A stretch of 41,785 nt of DNA from NCBI RefSeq assembly GCF_001683915.1, contig NZ_LXTT01000027.1, positions 1-41,785 of the forward strand, read 5' to 3'. Shown piece by piece: positions 25,154 to 32,457 of the stretch. This stretch comes from Allomuricauda sp. CP2A. GTDB lineage: Bacteria > Bacteroidota > Bacteroidia > Flavobacteriales > Flavobacteriaceae. Positions within the stretch are counted from its first letter, which is position 1, and each line of letters opens with the position of its first letter. Below the pieces are notes generated by a model that ran no database searches, was not told where the DNA came from, and saw only the letters and a list, made by a program, of their open reading frames with translations. The translations under genes were made by a program, and so were the position numbers.

Positions 25154-25177
25154 TATATGTCCATATGTTCATACATA
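25154..25177. promoter_or_regulatory. Second copy of the candidate operator, on the divergent side
   Basis: The 16-mer CATATGTTCATACATA at 25162-25177 is identical to 24965-24980. The upstream 8 nt match at 6 positions, giving 22 of 24 in total. It sits just before a TATATTTG -7-like element (25186-25193) on the plus strand. That element lacks a -33 TTTG at the proper distance, and the operator occupies that place. Confidence 0.5.
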
Positions 25178-25788
25178 AAATATAGTATATTTGAACGAAT
25201 CGAAATATGATCAGTTTATGGACTTCTTAAATGCCGTTTTTGAGGAAATAATGAACTTTTTGGGCTTCATTGGCATTCAGGAAGCCTTAAAAACGGAAAA
25301 CTACGGTTTCTTTAAAAGTTTTGATGGAGTAGTCCTGCATTTTCATAGTGCTTCCTCTTTTATTGTTTGTAGAATTTTTTATTGTCCTTTTTAGGGAAAG
25401 AGAGCAATTGAAAGCTTATCGGGTAAACTTTATCATCATTATTTTTAATAGGGTAATTGGGCGAATATTGTCTTTGGGAACCATTGTTTGGTTCATAGGT
25501 TTCTTTCAAGAATATGCGCTCTTTAAAACCACCTATACTTGGTATTGGTTTATTTATGAGTATGTAATATGGGAATTGGGCAGTTATATCTATCACTATT
25601 TTTGGCATAAAGTACGACTCCTTTGGTGCCTCCACTCTCCCCACCATGCCGCGGAGACCATGAACCTATCCGTTAACCATGCTCACTTTTTTCTTGAATT
25701 TCCTTATGCAGATTTTGTCCGTACAGCAACGTGTATGCTCTTGGGTTTAGATCTAAATTGTTTTTTCTATTCTCTTATTGGATATTAC

Positions 25789-25797
25789 TTATGCTAC
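25789..25797. repeat. Left target-site duplication of the IS
   Basis: TTATGCTAC directly precedes the left inverted repeat and is repeated exactly at 26631-26639. Confidence 0.9.
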
Positions 25798-26630
25798 ACC
25801 CGTTGGGTGAAATAATTTGAGTATAGTGAACAAAAGAAGATCTTGGATAAGATACTGAAATACAGTGTCTTAAAGTTGCAAAACAAACCCAATATCTATG
25901 TCAAATAGAACGATAAATCATTTTAAAATCTTAGAGGTCATAAGTTCTTTGAATATTGAAAGTCAAGCCCGCCCAAGGGTCGGTAGGCCGAAAAAGATGA
26001 GTGATCTCGAGGTCATATCCCTGAGCCTGACCGCAAAATATATGCCGATTGATAGTGAGAACGGTCTTTTTGAAAGAATCGATGACACTTCGATAGAGAA
26101 CCTATTGGAGCGTAGCCAGTTCAACAAAAGGCGCAAAGCGCCGTTCGGTCTGAACGAGATCGTTCGCCAAAAGCTGGCTTTGCGCTTTCTCAAGTTTGAG
26201 GATTGCTATCTTATCGATAGTATGCCATTGGAAATATGCAAGTTCGCAAGGCATCTGAGAATCAAGATATGCAAAAAGGATTTCAGTACTTTACCCGCAA
26301 AGGGATACTGTGCTTCGCAGGGCAGTTGGTATTATGGCTATAAATTGCATGGCGTATGCTCTTTATCGGGTGTGTTCCATTCTCTTGATATTACCAAGGC
26401 CAACGTACACGATATCCATATGCTCAAAGACGTCAAACACCAAATTGGCGACTGCATGTTATTGGGCGACAAATGATAGAAGAAACTATGCAAAATCATT
26501 TATAGGGTTCAAAACCAGGGTCTTGGCAAAAATAACGGCAATGACGGTAGTTCAATACATCAATAAATTCATATTTGACAGACCGATAAATAACATAAAA
26601 ATTAAAATCACTTAATTACACCCAACGGGT
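25798..26630 (+). mobile_element. IS982-family insertion sequence, internally deleted (833 bp)
   Basis: The ends are inverted copies beginning ACCCGTTGGGTG: left end 25798-25809, right end the reverse complement at 26619-26630, with the match continuing imperfectly for several bases. Termini starting ACCC fit IS982. A perfect 9-bp duplication (TTATGCTAC) flanks it. The single transposase gene is truncated by an internal deletion, so the element cannot move by itself. At 833 bp it is shorter than the roughly 1 kb usual for the family. It interrupts the desaturase pseudogene in the codons for GYYLCY/FYPHIGEH, and removing it plus one duplication restores the reading frame at that point. Confidence 0.9.
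25898..26615 (+). pseudogene. IS982-family transposase with internal deletion and frameshift
   Basis: The first 192 residues read as an IS982 transposase: RPRVGRPKKMSDLEVISLSL at the N-terminus, the first catalytic Asp in YLIDSMPLEICKFAR, KGYCASQGSWYYGYKLHG, and the second Asp in LLGDK, where the frame hits TGA. The C-terminal end appears in another frame from about 26470 (RRNYAKSFIGFKTRVLAKIT ... FDRPINNIKIKIT). The segment that should join them, including the third catalytic acidic residue, is missing. I estimate 60-90 lost codons from the usual length of about 290. The protein is inactive. Confidence 0.85.
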
Positions 26631-26639
26631 TTATGCTAC
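26631..26639. repeat. Right target-site duplication of the IS
   Basis: TTATGCTAC follows the right inverted repeat immediately and equals 25789-25797. Confidence 0.9.
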
Positions 26640-27173
26640 TTTTATCCACATATTGGAGAACATGTGCTGAAAAAAGGACAATTTGGTTTTCTTCGCAAAC
26701 TCATATTGACTCCTTCGCACCATCGCGTGCATCATGGTAGAAACCCCCTGTATATGGACACCAATTTCTGTAACCTTTTAAACATATGGGACAGGAATTT
26801 GGAACATATCAAGACAAGGTAGATGAACTTCCCATCCAATATGGCATAACTCGGGAAATGGACTCTGGAAGCTTTTTTGATGTCTATTTTGGTGAATTTA
26901 AGGCACTTTACAAAGATGTAAAAAATGCTCCGGGCCTAAAAAATAAAGCTCTATACTTGATAATGCCTCTAGGGTGGAGCCACATTGGTGAGCATCAAAC
27001 TGCTAAAATTGTTCGAAATCAATTTTTGAATCAAGATTCAAAATAGACACGAACAAATCTTACATAATTGTCTTCAGCTCGAATATAATCTAATCCGTTG
27101 AATTGCTAGCTAAGAGGTATAAAATTTTACCAGACCAGTGATACAGTGATGGTATTTAACCCCTTTCGGATAA

Positions 27174-27359
27174 TGTGCACACTCAAAAAACCTGTCGGCA
27201 CTATCCGAATTGGCGTTGAACGCATTGAATGGACAATCTGTAAATACAAATAACCCGGAGATGGATTCGCTGTTTATTGATGCAGCTCGGGGTCATGGCG
27301 GCACCAAACTTCAGATTGAGTCAGGACTGAAAAAATTGATTCAACATAACCAAGAATAG
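27174..27359 (+). pseudogene. Unidentified C-terminal coding remnant
   Basis: The 317-nt gap between the desaturase remnant and ThuA holds one open stretch without an upstream start. It reads CAHSKNLSALSELALNALNG ... GTKLQIESGLKKLIQHNQE and stops at 27359, 4 nt before the ThuA start. The only ATG (27261) would give 32 residues. The amphipathic helical end looks like the tail of a larger enzyme, perhaps a glycosidase, but I cannot name the family. The rest of the gap (27047-27173) shows nothing recognisable. Confidence 0.4.
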
Positions 27360-27363
27360 TAGT

Positions 27364-28227
27364 ATGAAACGCAAACTAAAAATCGTCTTAAAGATTGTTT
27401 TGGGATTGTTTTTACTGTTCGTAATAGCAATGGGCCTTTTTATCTATAAAGCGCGCTATGGATTTAATTTTTACGAAAGCGACCCACCAGAGTTACCTGC
27501 GGATATGATCGGAAATACGATCCTGCTATTCTCTAAAACGAATGGGTTTCGACATGGCGAAGCGATTGATGCTTCCATTCCCGCTTTTGAGAAAATGGCC
27601 AAGAACAACGGATGGAAACTTTTCTCTACGGATAATGGTGCTGTTTTTAATCCAGAGCAATTGCAAAAGTTTGACGTGGTCATTTGGAACAATTGTAGCG
27701 GAAAGGTTTTGGACGAGGAACAGCGCAAAAATTTCAAATCCTATTTGGAAAATGGAGGCGGTTATCTAGGCGTTCATGCCTCTGGCGATAATTCCCATCA
27801 GTGGGAATGGTATGAAAAAAATGTAATCGGCACCCTGTTTTCCCATCATTCGTTGAATCCACAATTTCAAATGGGAACAATGTATTTAGAGGAAGGAAAT
27901 GAAACACTGACTAAAGCTCTACCGACCAAATGGGATCGTGAAGAGGAATGGTACGTTTTCTATGACAGTCCGCGCGACAAGAGTTTCAAAGTTCTTTACA
28001 CATTGGATGAAGGCAATATGGACATGAGCGGAAACATTCCACTTTTGGCTTCCGATAAGGATTTTGGTATGGGTGAAGACCACCCCATTGTTTGGTACAA
28101 TACGGTTGGAAAAGGTCGGGTGTTCTATTCCGCCCTCGGCCATGCGGGTAGTGCGTTTGAGGAACATGAACATTTACAAATGCTTGAAAATGCGATTCAA
28201 TGGGCCGGAAAATTCAATGACGAATAG
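27364..28227 (+). CDS. Membrane-anchored ThuA-domain protein
   Basis: The 287-residue protein has an N-terminal membrane anchor (residues 9-29, IVLGLFLLFVIAMGLFIYKA) and then a ThuA-like class-I glutamine amidotransferase fold: NTILLFSKTNGFRHGEAI, DVVIWNNCSGKVL, YLENGGGYLGVHASGD, a GTLFSHHSLNPQF block and HPIVWYNTVGKGRVFYSALGH. ThuA proteins occur in disaccharide (trehalose/sucrose) or 3-keto-sugar metabolism, and in Bacteroidota with secreted glycosidases. The enzymatic role is not settled. The anchor is followed by a positively charged stretch, so the domain should face the periplasm. It may share a transcript with the GH3 gene downstream, though 180 nt and a remnant separate them. Confidence 0.87.
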   Translation: MKRKLKIVLKIVLGLFLLFVIAMGLFIYKARYGFNFYESDPPELPADMIGNTILLFSKTNGFRHGEAIDASIPAFEKMAKNNGWKLFSTDNGAVFNPEQLQKFDVVIWNNCSGKVLDEEQRKNFKSYLENGGGYLGVHASGDNSHQWEWYEKNVIGTLFSHHSLNPQFQMGTMYLEEGNETLTKALPTKWDREEEWYVFYDSPRDKSFKVLYTLDEGNMDMSGNIPLLASDKDFGMGEDHPIVWYNTVGKGRVFYSALGHAGSAFEEHEHLQMLENAIQWAGKFNDE

Positions 28228-28262
28228 AAAAATAAGAATATCCTAACTTAAAAAAAGAACAC

Positions 28263-28364
28263 ATGAAAAAATCGATTGTTAATTTGTTGGGTATGGCATT
28301 AATTATGTCAGGGGCGATCTTATCCGCCCAAACTGAAAACACCCGTGGTTGGCTTAATGATTAA
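28263..28364 (+). pseudogene. Signal-peptide remnant of a lost exported protein (33 codons)
   Basis: An ATG 36 nt after ThuA opens a frame that encodes a perfect type I signal peptide (MKKSIVNLLGMALIMSGAIL, then SAQ) followed by only TENTRGWLND and a stop. It looks like the 5' end of a deleted exported enzyme gene rather than a real small protein. A genuine secreted peptide is the alternative. Confidence 0.45.
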
Positions 28365-28407
28365 GCTTTCCGTAGTCGGTTAATAGGGATTACTTAAACA
28401 CATAGAA

Positions 28408-30369
28408 ATGAAAAAAATCTTAAAATTTCTCAAATACGGCCTATTGGCCATACTAGGAATTCTAATTGTCGCTTTCTTAGTGATTTATATAAAAATGGCA
28501 TTGGCATCAAGTAGTAATTTTGATTTGCTTGGCGAAGAGGCGACTTCTAGTACCCAAAACGGAATCTCGTATAGGGATTTGAATAAAAATGGAAAATTAG
28601 ATGTCTATGAAAACCCAAGAGCATCCCTAGAAGAACGTGCTAACGATCTCGTATCCCAAATGACCTTGGAAGAAAAAGCAGGATCCATGTTCGTCAATAT
28701 GATCGGTACGACCCCTGACGGGGAACCTATGGAAAAGCCTGTTTTTTCTACGGATCTGATGACCTTGATTATGTCCTTTATGCTGCCGTCCAATTCGGAA
28801 ATGATCGCCCAAAAGAAAATGAACAGCTTTAATATTCTAACTTCCATAGATGCCGATCTTTTGGCAAAATACAACAACAGCATACAAAAAATGGCCGAAC
28901 GCACGCGTTTGGGCATTCCCATAACCATTGCCTCTGACCCCCGTCACGGCACCGAAAATAATCCGGGAGCGAGTTTGTACACTCCGGCATTCTCCCAATG
29001 GCCGAGTTCATTAGGCCTAGCAGCAACAAGGGATACAGTATTGGTTCGTGAGTTTGCAGATATCGCAAGACAGGAATATACGGCTGTCGGTATACGTTTG
29101 GCGCTGCACCCAATGGCCGACTTGGCAACTGAGCCAAGATGGGGAAGGTCGAACGGCACTTTTGGCGAAGATGCGCATCTCTCTGCAATGATGACCAAAG
29201 CGTACGTCTTAGGATTTCAAGGCGATTCGTTAGATCAAAATGGGGTCGCCTGTATGACAAAACACTTTTCTGGGGGCGGCCCGCAAGAAGATGGGGAAGA
29301 TGCACATTTTCCTTATGGAAAGAACCAAGTATATCCCGGAAATAATTTCGACTATCACGTAATTCCGTTTACCGAGGGGGCTTTCGAGGCAAATACGGCC
29401 CAGATAATGCCTTACTATGGAATTCCGATAGGGCAGACCAACGAGGATGTGGCTTTTGGTTTCAACAAGGATATCATAACCACATTACTTCGAGATTCTT
29501 TAAATTTTAAGGGGGTAGTTTGTACGGATTGGAACATTATTACCGATTCGCGAATGGGCGAAGGCCGTGCATGGGGCGTTGAAAATTTAACTCCCAAAGA
29601 GCGGGTAAAAAAAGTAATCGATGCGGGTTGTGATCAGTTCGGCGGCGAAAGCATACCAGAACTTATTGTGGAATTGGTAAATGACGGAACAATTTCCGAA
29701 GAGCGCCTAAATATTTCCGTAAAACGGATTATGCTCGATAAGTTTCGGTTGGGACTTTTCGATAATCCCTATGTGGACGAAAAAGAAGCTGCACAGATTG
29801 CCGGAAAAGAGGCTTTCCGCGAGAAGGGAAAAATTGCGCAAGGTAAATCAATGGTGCTATTAAAAAACGATGGATTGCTTCCCCTTAAAAAAGGAACAAA
29901 GATTTATGCCGAAGGAATGCTGACCTCGGAAGTCATCAATACAAATGGAACTTTAGTAGACAGCCCTCAAGACGCCGATGTTATCTTAAAAAAGATACGA
30001 ACACCGTTCGAGCCAAGGGATGAGTATTTTCTGGAAAGTTTCTTCAATCAGGGAAGGCTATATTATTCAGATGAAGAGAAAAAGGAACTATTGGAGCTGA
30101 TAAATCAAAAGCCCTCGATTGTTGTAGCCAATCTGGAACGCGCTGCTATTTTAACGGAAATCGATAAGGCCTCAAGTGCCCTTTTCGGAGAATTCGGCAC
30201 AAGCGATGAAGTATTGATGGACGTACTTTTTGGAAAAGTAAATCCCTCGGGAAAACTACCTTTTGAACTTCCTTCTTCTTGGGAAGCCGTTGAAAACCAA
30301 AAAGAAGACGTGCCCTATGATTCGAAAGACCCACTATATCCCTTTGGACATGGGTTATCTTACAAGTAA
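28408..30369 (+). CDS. Membrane-anchored GH3 glycoside hydrolase
   Basis: The 653-residue protein has an N-terminal anchor (about residues 8-31) and no cleavage site. The GH3 N-terminal barrel follows: RANDLVSQMTLEEKAGSMF, RLGIPITIASDPRHG, AVGIRLALHPMADLATEPRWGR, CMTKHFSGGGPQEDGEDAHF and the nucleophile block FKGVVCTDWN (Asp about 372). The GH3 C-terminal alpha/beta sandwich ends in YPFGHGLSYK. It lacks the fibronectin-III-like tail common in longer GH3 enzymes. Typical substrates are beta-glucosides or beta-xylosides, cleaved with retention. The aglycone cannot be inferred. With ThuA it forms a small membrane-bound sugar module unrelated in sequence to the PUL. Confidence 0.92.
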   Translation: MKKILKFLKYGLLAILGILIVAFLVIYIKMALASSSNFDLLGEEATSSTQNGISYRDLNKNGKLDVYENPRASLEERANDLVSQMTLEEKAGSMFVNMIGTTPDGEPMEKPVFSTDLMTLIMSFMLPSNSEMIAQKKMNSFNILTSIDADLLAKYNNSIQKMAERTRLGIPITIASDPRHGTENNPGASLYTPAFSQWPSSLGLAATRDTVLVREFADIARQEYTAVGIRLALHPMADLATEPRWGRSNGTFGEDAHLSAMMTKAYVLGFQGDSLDQNGVACMTKHFSGGGPQEDGEDAHFPYGKNQVYPGNNFDYHVIPFTEGAFEANTAQIMPYYGIPIGQTNEDVAFGFNKDIITTLLRDSLNFKGVVCTDWNIITDSRMGEGRAWGVENLTPKERVKKVIDAGCDQFGGESIPELIVELVNDGTISEERLNISVKRIMLDKFRLGLFDNPYVDEKEAAQIAGKEAFREKGKIAQGKSMVLLKNDGLLPLKKGTKIYAEGMLTSEVINTNGTLVDSPQDADVILKKIRTPFEPRDEYFLESFFNQGRLYYSDEEKKELLELINQKPSIVVANLERAAILTEIDKASSALFGEFGTSDEVLMDVLFGKVNPSGKLPFELPSSWEAVENQKEDVPYDSKDPLYPFGHGLSYK

Positions 30370-30465
30370 CTATAAATCATGATATTCTTTAATTTGAGAA
30401 TTGAAGATGTTTAGACAACCTCGCCAAACCTATATGGTATTCGGGCTATGAAATCTTGATTTATA

Positions 30466-30484
30466 GTATCACATTTTGTGATAC
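30466..30484. repeat. Perfect 19-bp palindrome
   Basis: GTATCACA-TTT-TGTGATAC is perfectly symmetrical around the central three bases. It could be an operator, a small hairpin after GH3, or a recombination site. No T-tract follows. Confidence 0.55.
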
Positions 30485-30620
30485 CCAATGTAAACTATCT
30501 TTTTGATCTCTTACTGATTACCTATATAAAGGCGAGGTATCAATATGTTAATTATTAATATCGCAAAGCCTTGTTTTAACCATTAGTGAAACGTTCATTT
30601 AATTAAGTAATGCGTGGGTT

Positions 30621-30700
30621 TTCCCCAAGCCTCTGCGGATATCGGGCAAAAGGACAAGCGGCCTTTTTGCCGCTTGCCTTTTTTCTACCTGACCACAAAA
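30621..30700 (+). repeat. Repeat block, short copy
   Basis: TTCCCCAAGCCTCTGCGGA (30621-30639) matches 32032-32050 at 18 of 19 positions. The CAAGCGGC/GCCGCTTG hairpin and the following TTCT and CCACAAAA segments also recur in the same order around 32164-32212. The copy at 32 kb is longer in the middle. Confidence 0.7.
30655..30684 (+). terminator. Hairpin with T-tract in the repeat block
   Basis: CAAGCGGC (30655-30662), loop CTTTTT, GCCGCTTG (30669-30676), then CC and six T. It may terminate transcripts entering from the GH3 side. Confidence 0.65.
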
Positions 30701-30813
30701 GGTTAGGATGTGTCTATTTAACTGATACCTCATAACGAATTAACGTGTGATTTGTCGAAATCCAAAGTCCTAGCTTAATAGAAAGCATACCTTATAGGGG
30801 TATAAATCATTTT

Positions 30814-31083
30814 ATGGAGGTGGTCGTTTTACATAAGGAGGCTTTTTACGCGCTGTTCAAAAAGGTGGTCGAACATCTTGAAGCTGACAGGAAGGACACC
30901 GAGGATAAATGGATCGATGGTGCGGAGGTAATGTCCATACTCAGAATAAAGTCTACTACCACGTTACAGAAATTAAGGGATGAGGGTAAAATCAGATATT
31001 CCCAACCTCAAAAGAAGATTATCCTTTACGATAGGGAATCCGTTATGGAATATATCGAGAAACATGCCCGAGAAACTTTTTAA
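30814..31083 (+). CDS. Helix-turn-helix protein of the excisionase/MerR-like type
   Basis: The 89-residue protein has an N-terminal helical segment (HKEAFYALFKKVVEHLEADR) and a winged-helix core WIDGAEVMSILRIKSTTTLQ, LRDEGKIRYSQPQKK and LYDRESVMEYIEKH. Such small HTH proteins are common in Bacteroidetes integrative and mobilisable elements, as excisionase-like factors or regulators. It forms a two-gene unit with the next gene (2 nt gap). No integrase is adjacent in this window, so a role in excision is unproven. Confidence 0.8.
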   Translation: MEVVVLHKEAFYALFKKVVEHLEADRKDTEDKWIDGAEVMSILRIKSTTTLQKLRDEGKIRYSQPQKKIILYDRESVMEYIEKHARETF

Positions 31084-31085
31084 TC

Positions 31086-31355
31086 ATGGAAGAAGAAATC
31101 AAAGTTGACGAAAAATTTAAAAATTCCTTTAACCTGGGCTACCGGGTGGCAAAGGAGTTGAACCTAAAAACGCATATTCTTCAGAACCAAGAGAAGCTAA
31201 TGTCAAAAAATCCGATGCATATGGGTATGCAGCAGTTCATTGATGAAGCTAAACTTTCTGTAAACATTAAAAAGACCGAATCTTTGAATCAAAGTATGGA
31301 CGATACCCTTAAGAGGAAGAAGGGAAAATCAAGAGGTAAAGGACCGAGCCTGTAG
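31086..31355 (+). CDS. Small mobilisation-module protein with GPSL C-terminal tail
   Basis: This 89-residue protein belongs to no family I can name. It is helical, with a basic C-terminus (LKRKKGKSRGKGPSL). The relaxase encoded at the end of the same module ends in RSKGMGPSL, so the two share the tail K-G-x-G-P-S-L apart from one spacing residue. A common secretion or protein-interaction signal is possible (inference). It follows the HTH gene by 2 nt. Confidence 0.65.
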   Translation: MEEEIKVDEKFKNSFNLGYRVAKELNLKTHILQNQEKLMSKNPMHMGMQQFIDEAKLSVNIKKTESLNQSMDDTLKRKKGKSRGKGPSL

Positions 31356-31376
31356 TTGCTTAAAAGTTTTATGCTA

Positions 31377-31823
31377 TCAAATTATTGCCGAACAGTAAAT
31401 ATCCATAACCTCTAGAATATCCTCATAGGTATATTCATCCACAGGCGACAAATCGAACTCACTGGCGAAATTACATAGAAGTACTTTGAGTTCTTCAATA
31501 GTGTCCCCTTCCAGACCGCTGAGATTGGGTTCGTAGATTTTATAGGCCAAAGACCTGCCGAATTCCCTATCGAATTCCTTTTCGGAATAAGTGTCATCGT
31601 CATGTTCGTAACCCTCCAAATTATTCAGATATTTTTGGTTAACTACCCAAAAATTTAAGCCGGTAACTTCGTCATTTTCCAGGTTATTTTTAAAACGCCG
31701 TAGCCTCTCAAATAGGGCAAGTTCAATTTCATAGGGCAGGTCAAATCCGTAATGGTTAACACTTTCGAACAAGTCGGTAATAGCCCTGCTATTTGATTGC
31801 GGTCCGAAGCAAAATTCCATCAA
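31377..31823 (-). CDS. Acidic orphan protein in the mobilisation module
   Basis: The 148-residue product has no family I recognise. Its composition is striking: by my count 32 Asp/Glu against 11 Lys/Arg, a net charge near -21. Acidic clusters include GYEHDDDTYSEKEFDREFG near the middle. It reads as a compact soluble protein with no signal peptide or membrane helix. It is convergent with the two-gene HTH unit, 21 nt away. Strongly acidic proteins on mobile elements are sometimes DNA mimics that block restriction (ArdA, Ocr), but I see no ArdA motif. The start could be either of the first two ATG codons. Confidence 0.65.
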   Translation of the reverse strand: MMEFCFGPQSNSRAITDLFESVNHYGFDLPYEIELALFERLRRFKNNLENDEVTGLNFWVVNQKYLNNLEGYEHDDDTYSEKEFDREFGRSLAYKIYEPNLSGLEGDTIEELKVLLCNFASEFDLSPVDEYTYEDILEVMDIYCSAII

Positions 31824-32031
31824 TAATTTACGGAGTACTGTCTATTTGAAATAGGCCACCGTGGCCGAATTGACCTCTTTTGTGATGAACATTTTGTCGC
31901 TGATACTGATCAATGGGCTTTAAATTTTGAAGTTGTTTGCAGGTTGGGATTTTAAGATTACCCAAAGATACCGAGAAGAGAATTTAACCGAGTTTGTTAT
32001 TCGCAATTTAACTTTTACCACCAATTATATG

Positions 32032-32212
32032 TTCCCCAAGCCGCTGCGGAAGTCGCACAAACCTTCCATTCCAATCCTCCCGAGCGGGCGACCTTCGACC
32101 GCCCACTTTCGGTCGTCTTTCCGTTCCAGTTTTGCCCGACACCCTCACGGCCGCCCGAAAGCCCAAGCGGCGGAAATGCCGCTTGCCCTTTTCTCCCCCT
32201 ACCCACAAAAAA
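32032..32212 (+). repeat. Repeat block, long copy with GC-rich insert
   Basis: It begins TTCCCCAAGCCGCTGCGGA (32032-32050) and ends with the CAAGCGGC/GCCGCTTG hairpin (32164-32185), a CCCTTTT run and CCACAAAA. Between them lies about 110 nt of markedly GC-rich sequence unlike the AT-rich surroundings. The 30.6 kb copy lacks this insert. Confidence 0.65.
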
Positions 32213-32321
32213 GAAGATATTTCCATGTCTTTCCACTATTTTTTAAACACCGTATCAGACCAGATAAATCTACTAGCTGTACCCATTTATATTGATATGG
32301 TCTTATATGATTTATCAAGTT

Positions 32322-32433
32322 AAATAACTGATTATAAGTTATTTATATTCAATATTAATCACTTATATTTATCCGTGAAACGGATAGCGAGGTGTATTCT
32401 AAGTAACTTAGAATTGTCTACTTCTTACGAAGT
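32322..32433 (+). other. Candidate origin of transfer (oriT): four consecutive inverted repeats
   Basis: In 112 nt directly upstream of mobC there are four perfect inverted repeats. They are AAATAACT/AGTTATTT (32322-32344), TATCCGT-GAA-ACGGATA (32370-32386), ATTCTAAG-TAA-CTTAGAAT (32396-32414) and ACTTC-TTAC-GAAGT (32420-32433). Relaxases nick at oriT next to such repeats, and oriT usually lies immediately upstream of the mob genes. The nic position cannot be read off. Promoter elements for mobC must share this space. Confidence 0.6.
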
Positions 32434-32457
32434 GTTTTGCATTAAAAAGCAGGAAAA

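Larger units (their letters stand above)
25218..27046 (+). pseudogene. Sterol desaturase / fatty acid hydroxylase family gene, broken by two frameshifts and an IS insertion
   Basis: Joined in order, the pieces read as one membrane di-iron hydroxylase. The N-terminus comes from ATG 25218 (MDFLNAVFEEIMNF...VVLHFHSA) in one frame. After a shift near 25345 it continues LLLFVEFFIVLF...SYIYHYFWHK, CLHSPHHAAE, NLSVNHAHFFLE and GYYLCY, up to the IS insertion at 25797. It resumes at 26640 with FYPHIGEHVLKK, TPSHHRVHHGRNP and NLLNIWDR. A second shift near 26795 leads to EFGTYQDKVDELPIQYGITR and the C-terminus ending at 27046. The His clusters HxxxH, HxxHH and HHxxHH of the family are all still readable. 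Relatives hydroxylate or desaturate lipids. Loss is recent enough that the sequence is recognisable throughout. Confidence 0.85.
30370..30813. other. Gene-free spacer with palindrome, repeat block and terminator
   Basis: I find no supported gene here. It holds ACTATAAATCA (30369-30379) with its perfect inverted copy at 30457-30467, a 19-bp palindrome at 30466-30484, and a repeat block at 30621-30700 whose hairpin (30655-30684) resembles a terminator. The left edge of the mobilisation module probably falls in this spacer, but no attachment site is visible. Confidence 0.6.
31824..32457. other. Gene-free 634-nt region: GC-rich block and candidate oriT
   Basis: No coding frame here is convincing. 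The open frames across 31927-32323 are proline/arginine/serine-rich in all directions, as expected of GC-rich non-coding DNA. The region contains a small palindrome GGCCAC-C-GTGGCC (31854-31866), the GC-rich repeat block (32032-32212), and a string of four hairpins just before mobC. Confidence 0.65.

Noticed and set aside
31927..32323. Open frames of 63-122 codons on both strands across the GC-rich block
   Set aside because: Several overlapping frames are open at once and encode low-complexity Pro/Arg/Ser sequence; this is what GC-rich non-coding DNA produces. No start context or conserved motif.
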